Positions 52,051 through 62,479 of a stretch of 64,000 bases of DNA are shown piece after piece. Source of the stretch: Sipunculus nudus (taxonomy: Eukaryota; Annelida; Sipuncula; Golfingiida; Sipunculidae). The notes below the pieces were generated by a model, which saw nothing but the letters and a program-made list of their open reading frames with translations, did not search any database and had not been told where the DNA came from. Every line of letters begins with the position of its first letter. Position 1 is the first letter of the stretch. Location: positions 18,727,576 to 18,791,575 of the forward strand of contig CM049309.1 of NCBI GenBank assembly GCA_026874595.1. Reading direction: 5' to 3'. Made by a program: the position numbers and the translations under genes.

Positions 52051-52656
52051 TTATGTCTCTCCTCCCATATGGGAGACATTATCTTTGCTCTGTCGTCCTC
52101 ATCATTATCATCTGTAGTCGATCTCAGTGTCATTTCTTGAGAATGTGATAACTTTTGAACGATTCCTCATTATTTCATGAAATTTTAAGTTTAAATTGTT
52201 TTTACCAATATCAGTAACAAGTCCAAAGACCGGTGACCTTGACCATCATCAAGGTGAAAAAGACCAAAATAGAATTTTTTTTTGTAACCCCATAACTTTT
52301 GTAGTATGGCATATTTTTCCTCAAATTTGAAACAATTATTGTTTCAACCAGGTTCTCTGAAGAGTTTGGAAACTGGTGACCTTCACCTGGATCTTCAAGC
52401 TCAAATCAACCAAAATAGAAATTATTTGTGAACACTGTATCTTTTGAACCACTCAGTATATTTACATGAAATTGGACTCAAAAACTTGTTTCTACCAAAA
52501 TTTTGGAAGTGTAAAAAAACGGAAACCTTGAACTTTATCTCCAAGGTAAATCAGCCTGAATAGAGATTATTTGTGAATGCTTTGACTTTTGAAGTAGTCC
52601 ATATTTTTTTCCTCAAATTTAGGGATGGGAGGCCCAATAGGGAGGGGAGACATAAC
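52051..52656 (+). mobile_element. Third tandem-core element (TTATGTCTCTCCTCCC family)
   Basis: 5' TTATGTCTCTCCTCCC (52051-52066) overlaps the perfect palindrome CTCCCATATGGGAG. The inverse GGGAGGGGAGACATAA is at 52640-52655 (15 of 16 complementary). Between them are about three degenerate 145-bp units with 'gtgaccttgacc', 'aaaatagaaattatttgtga' and 'tttttcctcaaattt'. The layout resembles the Helentron-like elements, but I see no clear 3' hairpin plus CTAG. Confidence 0.55.
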
Positions 52657-53260
52657 TGTTTTTGCGTTAAACACAAACACAACCTCATTCTGTTATTGAT
52701 TCTGGTGTAATGGTATAACTAAGGTTTATATAATTACTGAATTGTGATCATTTCATTGATGTGTGAGTCTTATGGATAATAAATAATTTAGTCAAGAAAC
52801 TTCATAGAAACCTGATCCTTCATGGTCATATTAATGATACAAACCTCTCAGATAAAAAAAAAACTTATTTGAACATCACTTGTGTTGTATATAAACTTTG
52901 GTATCAACCTCACTAGCAAGTTGTATGATGAAAAATATTATTTTTATACAGAATAAAAGTTGCAATTTCTTCACCCAAAACCAAGGAAAAACTATTATGT
53001 CATACAAGCCATTTGTTAACAGTTGGGTCAAATTGGAAGGTACAAAATGGGAGAAATATATTTTTGCATTTGGCTTGTGTGAAAACACATTTTCATGGTA
53101 CATACAGAATATACTTATATAGATACAGAATAATATCTTGGAATATCTTTCTCTGTAAGTACACAAATTGACTTTATATTGTTATAAATAATATTTTATA
53201 AAATTATAAATTGGATTATATCTGTCTGAAATACTTCAAATGGCTGTTTTATGTTATATG

Positions 53261-53937
53261 CAGTGAAAACACTGAAAGTGTCCACCTTTTGGACAGGTCA
53301 AACTGCCCACTTTATAGAGGTGCCCACTATGTGGAGGTCATGAACACTACATAAAATAACAAAGCGTTCGATAGGGGGACGCAAACACTGCGCAGAAAAT
53401 CATGTGTTTCCAGGGAGCTTTTTAACTGAATATTTTTTCAAAAAGCCCTGGACATCATGGTGTTTCTATACTTGACTATAAACATAGAGAACAACAACCG
53501 TGTCCATCCCCCAAAGATGTACGTTGGTTTATGTACACTTCAGGGAAACGGCACGTGGCGTGACGTCATTATCGCCTGTGATGTAACTGATCACCCACAA
53601 CAGATGGCAGTATGGTCACAAGTGCAAGTGGTAAAAATTGCTATAAAAACCCATAAAACACTAATTCTGGGGTTATTTACGCTTGATTTACACCAAAATT
53701 TAACTTCATGAACACTTTCACAATACCAGCATATATAAAAAATTTCAATAACATTCATTAAACCTTCTCCAGATATTGTTGACTCCAGTCATACATACAC
53801 ACACACAGAATAAAGTGAAAAAAATAACCCTCACTTCATGCAGGATTAATAATGAGGAGAAAAAATGGGACTCATAAACTGCCCACTATATAGAGATGTC
53901 CACTTTATGTAGGTCACCAGTCGGAGAGTTTCCACTG
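53261..53937. mobile_element. Possible TIR element with CAGTG ends
   Basis: The left edge 'cagtgaaaacactg' and right edge 'gagtttccactg' are roughly inverse. Just inside, 'ctgcccactttatagaggtg' (about 53309) and 'ctgcccactatatagagatg' (about 53879) are direct repeats. The interior has short frames only. Confidence 0.4.
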
Positions 53938-56095
53938 TATAGTGTCACTGTGTATATAAATCCTGTTTTGTTAAATACTTTGTCACATTTAATGTAAAGA
54001 AAATTAATGAACCTGTTAGTGGTGATGACAAAGTGAAAGGTGAAGGACAGGTAAACATACCTGTCATACACAGAAGTAACGATTCCCTATATCTGTGAAG
54101 GATTTTACTTATGGATCCTTCAAAGGCTGACAGGCTGTCAGTTCTCCTGTGTAAACAGTGTCTGATAGTCGGTGAACTGTTCATGTGCAACAAAAAACAC
54201 ATTGTCTGGATAATGATGAATTTACTTGATAACCTTTACTGTAGCATGAGTACATGGTACAGAACGTATTTAGTATGTACACATTGCATGTTAGCAAATC
54301 ACAGGATAAGCCAACTCAGTCAAGTCTTGCATATATAACAATATATAACAAAGTGTGTACAGTGCATAGTTGTGATTTTCATTTGGGTATTGATTGTTGA
54401 AGATTCATGTGAGCTGTGTTGGGGCATTCCTTAGAACCCTGTGAATTTCTGTGTACTTGCATTGGGAAATTTCACACACAGTATTGTGTGTGGCCTGCTT
54501 GATGTGGTTCACGGCTTTTCTGTGCTAGTAATGCCAGGTCCAATGTGTAACATTGTTACATATGGGAAGAAAGACTGAAGCACCAAAACATAAAACCAAG
54601 AGCTTCAGAAGGCAAGTTTACCCCCTACTTTTAACATATATTATCCATTTTAGTTTACAGCACCCATAAATAAGCTCCCTTTGATGTCAGAAACAACCCT
54701 CTGTTGTAAATGGCTGAGATTCACCATTTCGCAGACTTGAGTGATATGCTGTCAAATATGCCTTATGTTAGGTGTTACTGCTGGGTAGGTCAGCCCATAA
54801 TGCCCTGTGCTCGGCAAGATAAAGAAAATCTTCACTACCTAGGCTGGCATCATAAAGACAAGGGAGTAAATATAAATATTGATGAGAGGAATTATTATAC
54901 ATCCACCACTGGAACCCCAGGCTGATTATGTTTTGGTCTTCGTTACTCAGTTGGTTCATTGGTTGGCTCCTTCGTTGGGTAGTCTGTTTGCAGCTTTATA
55001 CAAGAAGTTAGGAGGAAATTTTTGTTAAGTTTAGGTTAACATTCAAGGAACAATCTATCAAATTTAAGAGGTAATTTGGATCACCATAATATGAGTTTGT
55101 TCGGAGAATTGTAAACCATTGCATTTTGTGTACATTGCAAATCTTATTTTGAGCCAGAGAAGAGTGAATAGTTTTGCAGTGAATTGATGCAAATAAATTA
55201 ATGATTAAGAAGGTACTGAGTAGAGCTCATATGCCTCCTCCACAGTGGTACATGCTATTTTACACAGACTTTAAAAGATTAAATAAGTAAGCTGCCTCTC
55301 CAAATCACCAGCTGACTTGTGATTACCGGTATAAGCGATGTCATACATACAAACTAATGAACAATTATAAAAACAATAGCTCCTTGGAAGAAGTAATCAC
55401 ATGAAACAACATGGCAGCAATGTAAGCCAGGTACATTTACTGAAAGTAAGAGTTATCCCAAAGAAGGTTGGCAATATGTTCCTCTTGTTGTAATAATAGT
55501 TTTGTGTTTGTGTATAATAGTGACAGATGTGGTCAGTCAGTTTCCTCACAGCCTGGGGTCAGTTTGTGTCAGTCGTTCCATACTGTCACAGCAGTGGTCA
55601 TTACACACGGGTGCACCAGTGCTCACCTGTTCTTTATCAGGTCACCTGGTCATCATGCCTGGACACCTCAGAACTCATATATCAATATATATCAAATAAT
55701 TTGTCATATCACATGACTATACCAGTGATTGTCTCTTTGTTCAGTCACGCAACACTGGTCACTTTTCTTATTGAGCATGAACGCAAGAGCATACAGCCTG
55801 AACGGTTTTGCCTCTTCCTCTATTGAGCATGGAACTCCCTTAAATGTCTTCCAAAGACCAGAATGTTTGGTCCATTCATGTGCTTAGATTGGAACTAAAG
55901 TGCTTGTGTAGTCACTACAGTTGTTTCTTGCACTTGGCTGCCTCAGAATTAGCAGCATGGCAAGCCATGTCACTGGACCACAAACATTTATCATGGCTGG
56001 CAAAATCTGTGTCTCTCTTGCTTCCTGTAATGCATCAGTCTGCTACTTAATTTGAAAAGTTGACTGATGTATCTTTTGTATCAAGTGAACTTGGA

Positions 56096-56165
56096 CTTAG
56101 CATGGTGGTTTTAAGTGTTGGACTATGAAACAGAAGGTCTCTGGTTCAAAGCCTGCCCATTGACC
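56096..56165 (+). repeat. tRNA-Ser-like SINE head, copy 1
   Basis: 'ggtggttttaagtgttggac' resembles the tRNA-Ser A box region, and 'ggtctctggttcaaagcctg' carries a B box (GGTTCAAAGCC). It cannot fold into a full tRNA. Confidence 0.45.
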
Positions 56166-56964
56166 GAAAGGCATGTTGTTGAGATCTCAGTATAATGCAC
56201 AATCATCCTTGACATCAATGATTAATGGTAGTTACACTGTTCAACATTAAAATTCTTTTAAAGGTCTGTAAAACCTCATAAAAAAGTCATGAAATTTTCC
56301 TGTTTTGGGAATGTTGGTAAGCTATTGAAAATATGTATCAGAAATGAACATTATTAATAATATACTTATTAACTCTTTATTCAAAAGAGAAAAAATTATA
56401 AGTGATAATTAAAAAGTGGAAAAAAACAATAAACTCAAACAGGATTGTTGTTTATGGAGAAAGAACACTGCTTAGAAAACCATAATGGCACTTGGAGCAT
56501 ATATGTCCACCAAGGCAGATGGTCCTGCTTGATCTGTGACTTAATCTGAACCCATATAAAAAATGGGTGTTGTTTCCCCTGTCACATGACCCACCTCTAC
56601 ACAAAGTCAGATGGAAATTGGTTCTGGGGGGTTTGTGTAATCCTCCCACTAACAAACCAACAAGTATGCATACAGGATTGAAAACAAAACCTCCCTACTA
56701 GAGGTTAATGATAAGTACTTAAGTTTCTACTCTGACAGTTTGCTTTAGCATTACATAGTTAATCCACCTTCCACTGCCCAGCCCAACAATTATCCAACAA
56801 CTATGTGTGTCTTGTTTCAAAATAGCTCCCGTTGCTTATTAGTGAATCTAGAAATTTTATTTGTATCTGGTGGAAAATATAAGAATCCTGATCTTTTCCT
56901 GTGGAATTGTGTATATTGGCTCTGCTTTTAAAGCAAGCTATTCACCTTCCATACCTTTTCTATG

Positions 56965-57244
56965 GAATTAATGTGATTGCTGGCTTACTCTGTAAACATA
57001 TTAATGAAATTCCTGTTAGGATAACTTCTCATAATGGCACTGTAGTTGATGTTTGAACTTGTCTGATGTCCTTATTAAATGTGTTTGAATTATTTTTGGC
57101 GGCCCCCATATGTTATAAACATGGCTATAAACAAAACAAACAACCTGTGTGCAGGGGAGTCAGTGTTTTCTGGCCTATTTTTTAAAAGGTTCAGGGGATA
57201 ACTTTAAGTTAGTAGATGTCAGATTTCTGGATAGACCCCTTTAA
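56965..57244 (+). repeat. Dispersed TTAA-ended repeat, copy 3
   Basis: Ends ACCCCTTTAA. 'cccatatgttataaacatgg' and 'gtgttttctggcctattttt' match the 36-kb copy. Confidence 0.5.
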
Positions 57245-57474
57245 GTTCTATGATTTTCTGCAAAATAATAATTAGCTGCTATTAGTCTTACAGTAAGTAT
57301 CATTTGATTCCTAAGGAATTTCAGACTTGAAATTTTTCTTGGAGGTGTATTGTTCCCTCTAAATTCTTGGATCTCCCACAATACAGTTCTGACATTTATA
57401 TAACATTTATTTGTGAAGTTCTGTCTGGAACTCAAAGTGAATGAGTCAAGGAACATTTTCTTTTTGCACTGCAG

Positions 57475-57617
57475 GCAGACAGGCTCCGCGTGCAGGGGGA
57501 GTGTGAAGAAAGACTGGAACACCAGACAATCCGATATGAAGAGAGGATTACAGAGTTACACAGTGTCATAGCTGAGCTTCGCAAAAAGTTAGAACGAAAT
57601 CAGATAAATGTCATAAG
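57475..57617 (+). CDS. MCC: MCC exon 5: diagnostic coiled-coil block
   Basis: The acceptor follows a pyrimidine tract (tttttgcactgcag) and the donor is ataag|gtaggt. The exon encodes residues 234-280 plus two bases of codon 281. It contains RYEERITELHSVIAEL (253-268), which is identical to vertebrate MCC as far as I recall and is the strongest single piece of evidence for the gene assignment. The following RKKLERNQINVI continues the coiled coil. The segment before it (ADRLRVQGECEERLEHQTI) aligns in position with the MREHEDVQERTTL region of the vertebrate protein but is more divergent. This part of MCC is long alpha-helix and probably mediates self-association. Confidence 0.95.
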
Positions 57618-60009
57618 GTAGGTGTGCTTTACTCACAGGTGTCCAAAACCAGCAGATTTAAAGATTTATCTCATAATATGTTCAGTGCAGTATTACACAC
57701 TGAATGCACCTGAGGTGAAAAGATCCATGCTGTGCTGAGACAATTCTGTTGACCCTTGTTATGTTGCCTATTTAGCCAGAGAAAAATGTTCAGTGATAAG
57801 GTTTAGTACCAACGGTCCAAGATTAAAATGCTCTATTGGAAACAGTCGAGCAGTTTGTTTTGTGTGATACTTTTAAGAATCTCAAATCATTTTATTGCAG
57901 TGATGAGCTTTATGAGTTCATTTCTTATATAGTGTAGTTGGGCAACAAAATATATATATTTGGCTCGGATTAAGAAACTGCTCCATCTTACAACTGGAAA
58001 GTCTTTTCAATTAGAAACATACATTGGTGATCAAATGTACCTTGATACTTGATACTTCCTTGGGGATAAACATACGCCTGATGCTTTTCATATGCACCAT
58101 TATTTTTAGAAATTCCTCCTACAGGTTCAACAATTTTACTAATTTCTCTCTGGTCAATTTATATAAAAACAGTTCTCCTTCTGACTACACATTTCCTTCC
58201 TAGTGTCTGTAAAACTATTTTTTGTGAGGCCTCAATTTTTTATCATATAGTCACCAAAAATGACTAAAATTCTTTTCCCTGAAATTACTTGGCCTGGCCT
58301 TTATGAAAATGAATATACTTAAACAACTTAACCAGCTAGGGGAGTGACCAGTTATCACTTATCTCTGCCTGTGTTGTTTCCAGCATTTGTATCACCTGTG
58401 TGATTGCCCTTTGACCTCTTCCCACCTCTCGCTGTGTACATACTGTGCTGTGAACTATCAATAACTTAACTACTGTACCATCAGGGGTTGGATTACTACG
58501 ACACATTTGAATTCTGCCTGCTCTTGATCAACACTTTAAATGCATGCCCAAACTAACTATTGTTTGTGGCGGACACCTCTTAAGCCATTAAGGTAAACAT
58601 AAGAAGAATTATTCAAGTATTTAATAGGAAGCATAAATTATGCAAATAGTGCAGTGGCACACATAAATGATAAAGGCTTAAATCAGTTATTTGTGTACAT
58701 ACATTTCAGGGAAATTATTTGTTGTAAGGTATGACATTAGTACTGTATTTATCATGATGGATGGTAAATGCTGGAAGTGTGGCAGTTTTCTTTTTGGAGT
58801 TATACTATTGTTTATATATGTTTGTTTTTATAATTCACATTTGATGTCATGCTTTTAATATGTAACATGCGTTTTTTCACTTTTCAAATGTCAGTTTATG
58901 TTTTGATGTTAAAATGATTTCTGCAATTAGGCATGTGAATAATCCTCGGGCCACTATTGCAATCTTGTAACATATATACAGTGAAACCTCATTGTGTCGA
59001 ATTTGTTTAAGTCGAATACCCTGCTTATGTTGAAGTTACAGACTCAATATTACGGACAACTCCTGTTAAATTATTACCAAATAAAACTGGCTTGTGTCAA
59101 ACCTCGGTTGTGTTGAAGTTTTCCGAGGGTCCCTTTGACTTCAAGTTTCACTGTATATAAAATTTCACCTGAATCCAGCCATGTATCATGTATATATTTT
59201 GAGGGATATAACACAACTCCAATATATGTGTATATCGTCATCATCATACAGGATTTATTAACATGTAACTGAGATGGTTGGCAGGTAGATATGCGTTTAT
59301 GTATTGATTTCTCCTTTATATTTTATGTTTTTGATAAATTGTAAATCCTTCATCTGCCAGGTAATGAGTGAAACATATACAATTCAAAGCTACCTGGGAG
59401 ACCTTTCCAACCACACTAGCAATACCTGTCAACTATGCCTGGCACCAAGTGTTCGGTCTGTTATGTCAACGACTACTGTTATACTGTCATTGCGGTTCTC
59501 CAGTATTAGGGGAAACCTTAATTTTAAATTTTTGAAGGGGATAGAAATATGCTATATGTACATGTGTGTTGTAATTGGAACCATATTTGTTCTGGCATAT
59601 AGGGCTGACCTGAGATGCAACCATCAAATCAGTAAACTTACACAACTGTTTCTTCAACTTGGGATAATATGTTTCATGAGTGTCTGTACCAAAGGCTAAA
59701 GTTATTTTCAGAATCCTGGTAATATTCTGCATCTGATGATTCTGATGATCTGGAATGCTGGCAGATGTAGTAGAGAAGAGGTATCAGGTCTCAGAGTGCT
59801 TTCTAGTCTTTAATAAGGTCCTTAAAATTCCTTCATTAATCTTGACATTTTTACCTTTACAAATGTATTGACTTTTTTTTGTTGTTGTTGAGAGAAACGG
59901 GCCAATGCTCACCTCACCTCACCTATTGATCTGAATCAACTGTTTATTTATTCATTCATTCATCGGGACTGGTTAAATATAATCATGGACTGTTTATATT
60001 TCATTTCAG
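57618..60009 (+). other. MCC intron 5 (2.4 kb)
   Basis: Starts gtaggt and ends atttcag. It contains one MITE (58979-59153). A 131-codon frame at 59304-59699 has no recognisable similarity and is probably chance. Confidence 0.87.
58979..59153. mobile_element. pogo/Tigger-like MITE, TA target duplication
   Basis: Left TA-CAGTGAAACCTC and right CAAGTTTCACTG-TA are inverted ends with TA on both sides. The interior has 'tcgaatttgtttaagtcgaa'. 175 bases, non-coding. Confidence 0.65.
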
Positions 60010-60116
60010 GGAGGAGGATGAGCTGGAGGAATCTGATGGTGTCCAGAGCTCCAAGAGTAACGATGAAGTCAGCCTTAATGGAAACCACACCAATGAATCT
60101 CAGTCACCAAGTCTAG
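60010..60116 (+). CDS. MCC: MCC exon 6: acidic, Ser/Asn-rich segment after the first coiled coil
   Basis: The acceptor is atttcag and the donor is tctag|gtgagt. The first base completes Arg281, giving the IREEDE junction also found in vertebrate MCC. Residues 282-316 are EEDELEESDG then a Ser/Asn-rich run ending SQSPSL. The composition suggests a flexible acidic linker between coiled-coil segments. One base is left over, so the next exon must begin in phase 1. That exon is not in the window: I found no open frame matching the next MCC block between 60117 and 64000. A tRNA-like SINE head starts about ten bases after this donor. Confidence 0.87.
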
Positions 60117-60125
60117 GTGAGTCAG

Positions 60126-60200
60126 GGCTGTGGGAGTCCAGTGGTTAAGGCACTGGACTATGGAGCAGAGGGTCTCAGTTTCAAACCCAGCTAAAGCCAC
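60126..60200 (+). repeat. tRNA-Ser-like SINE head, copy 2
   Basis: 'gtccagtggttaaggcactg' has the tRNA-Ser type A box and the D-arm-like pairing GTCCAGTG/CACTGGAC; 'ggtctcagtttcaaacccag' holds a weak B box. It starts about ten bases after exon 6. Confidence 0.5.
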
Positions 60201-61107
60201 AAACTGGTGATATCTGAATGTAACCCCAGAGAATCGCTCTTATATCTTAACTATATGTTAACATGTACCTTACCCCAAGCATATAACATTTATCTGAAAT
60301 CCAGGCTTTAATTATGAATATCATACATAGTTAAGCTCATCCTCATTCAATAGACAGTGCCACCAACAAGCCATGGACCCTAAATAAATTATGTTAGTCA
60401 ATTAAGTCACAGGTTGTCCAACTATTCCGGAAATTAGATAAGATCTGGATAATGAGTTTTCCTTTTCCAGTAGGGATAAAAAATGCAGAAATTTGGTTCC
60501 TCCTGATTTGTATGAGTTTGTTATAGTTTGTCTTATTTACTAACAGCTTATCTGGTGGATGAATGGTGCTTTTAGTATGTTACTTCTCCAAATAGGTCAA
60601 AATAATTATCCTAGGACTTTCAAAATATATTTTTGAAAAATCATAGAATTTTTCATTTGATATGCTGGGAACCCTGTTATTAATAAACTCAGTCTGTCCC
60701 TAAATTTTCTAAAAACTGCTTAAATTTGAAATTACACTTTCATATCCCTGAAAATCCTTGTAAATAGCATTTTTCTTGTCCTTGAAGTCCTTGAAAAATA
60801 CTTAAATTTCATTTTACATTATTATTTTCCAAATAAAAAAAATATGTGTCAGTAAATGCTGTACATTTTTAAATAAACCTTTGAACTGGTAAAAAAGTTT
60901 CCTAATCTTGGAAGTGCAATAGCTACTCCACAACCTGCTCCAGTGTATCTCAGCAAATTCAAAATGGTCTGGTGTTTGGAAACTGCAGAGAAAATTAGAT
61001 TTCATGGTCTGCTGCCCTTCCACTTGTAAAACAAAAACTGCTTGTGAAAAAGGTTCTTGAAACATGTAAAACTAGTCTTTGAACTCATATAAATTTGTTG
61101 ATTAATA

Positions 61108-61109
<2 letters not shown>

Positions 61110-61167
<58 letters not shown>

Positions 61168-61168
61168 A
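61110..61168. repeat. (TA)n microsatellite
   Basis: About 28 TA units with a CA interruption. Confidence 0.92.
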
Positions 61169-62074
61169 AATAAACTATTACCCAGATAATTGTCACAAAT
61201 ATCAGTTCAGCTAAATAGGGACATATAAAAGTGCTTGATGGTCCATGAATTTGCTGATGAATTTTATTATACAGTGCGGACTCTCTATTTATGATCTTGT
61301 AAATTCCCTGAATAGCGCCTCTGATTTAGGTATCTGTGCATACCTGGCTGTTCTGTATAGTTGTAAGACACTTTCAAGAAGGCAGGTTAGATATTTGCAC
61401 TGAATGGACCTCAGACACCTGTCAAGTACCACCTGAAGGGTTCACTGGCTTTGCTAAGTCACCAGCTGTATCAGGTAAACAGTGTTAGTAATTGTTATGG
61501 TACACGATACACAGTATTTGATACAGATCTTGTGGCAAAAGATCAGGTTCTGTTGGCAAACCATGGATATAGTTCTATTTGTGCTACACTGTCCAGTGAA
61601 GTAGTGGAAACATAGATGGCTAGGGAAAAGTTAGGGTGCCAACTCTGTCCTGTGAATATGAAACCAAGAAACCCCAACCCAAAAGTAAGCTTTATTAAGT
61701 ACACAATTATATGTATAAACTGTATGAGTGGTAAATGATAATCTGGCCATGTGTAATACAAACCATCATAAATTCAGGTGCATATGAGTCATTAGCATGT
61801 GAGCTAATAATACAGTTTACTGTCTAATGCTAGGATGTTTCTGTATTACATTTTAGTAGATCTGTGCCTAACTTTCACACAGAGTTGTAACAAAATTAGG
61901 AAAATGCTTTCCTTGTTGGTTATTGATTGGGTGTGTTTCTAATGAACAGTTGTTGTGTTTTTCAGTGATGAACAAAAACAATTTATTTAGAACATAAAGC
62001 TTAAATAACATTGGATAGGAAGCAGAAATGTCCCAGTATGGATGTCCACTAGTAGGGTGCAGATTACGCAATGA

Positions 62075-62375
62075 TTGGTGGTTTTCGTTCAAAATTGATT
62101 AAATCGATTGAATTTTTGCATAATTGATTAAAAATGATAAAGTATGCACATGCAATGAATCTAATCCTCTCAGAGATACACAAAGTAACCACAGCATCAA
62201 AACGGAACCTTGTGCAGCCAACAATCATTCGACTGCATGTCAACCTCGCATGTGGGTGGATTGATGATTCATTATGAATACTGATGTACATGTCACACTA
62301 TTTACTGGGGTCAGTATTTTAGGTACAAGCATACAGCAGATTTCAGGGTAATATAGAAAGTACATAAAATATTGG
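62075..62375. repeat. Dispersed unclassified repeat, copy 3
   Basis: Colinear with 20280-20580 across 'gcataattgatt', 'cttgtgcagcc' and 'gggtaatatagaaagtac'. Confidence 0.5.
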
Positions 62376-62479
62376 TCATTTTTAGCTCTGCTGACTGTAA
62401 GTCAACTGAGGTATAAGAATGGCACTTTGACCGCCATCCGTCTGGTCGTCCTGTCGTCCGTGAGCAGGGCACAAATCGT

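Larger units (their letters stand above)
49297..57474 (+). other. MCC intron 4 (8.2 kb)
   Basis: Starts gtaagt and ends cactgcag. It contains TIR elements and a tandem-core element listed separately. 54110-56090 holds only short frames without recognisable domains. Confidence 0.87.

Noticed and set aside
59304-59699. Longest open frame (131 codons) in intron 5
   Set aside because: No recognisable domain and no codon or context support; lies between two well supported MCC exons in a region with a MITE. Likely chance.
60126-60200. Functional tRNA-Ser gene
   Set aside because: Weak B box, no full acceptor stem or variable arm pairing, and no anticodon loop in the right place; a SINE head fits better.
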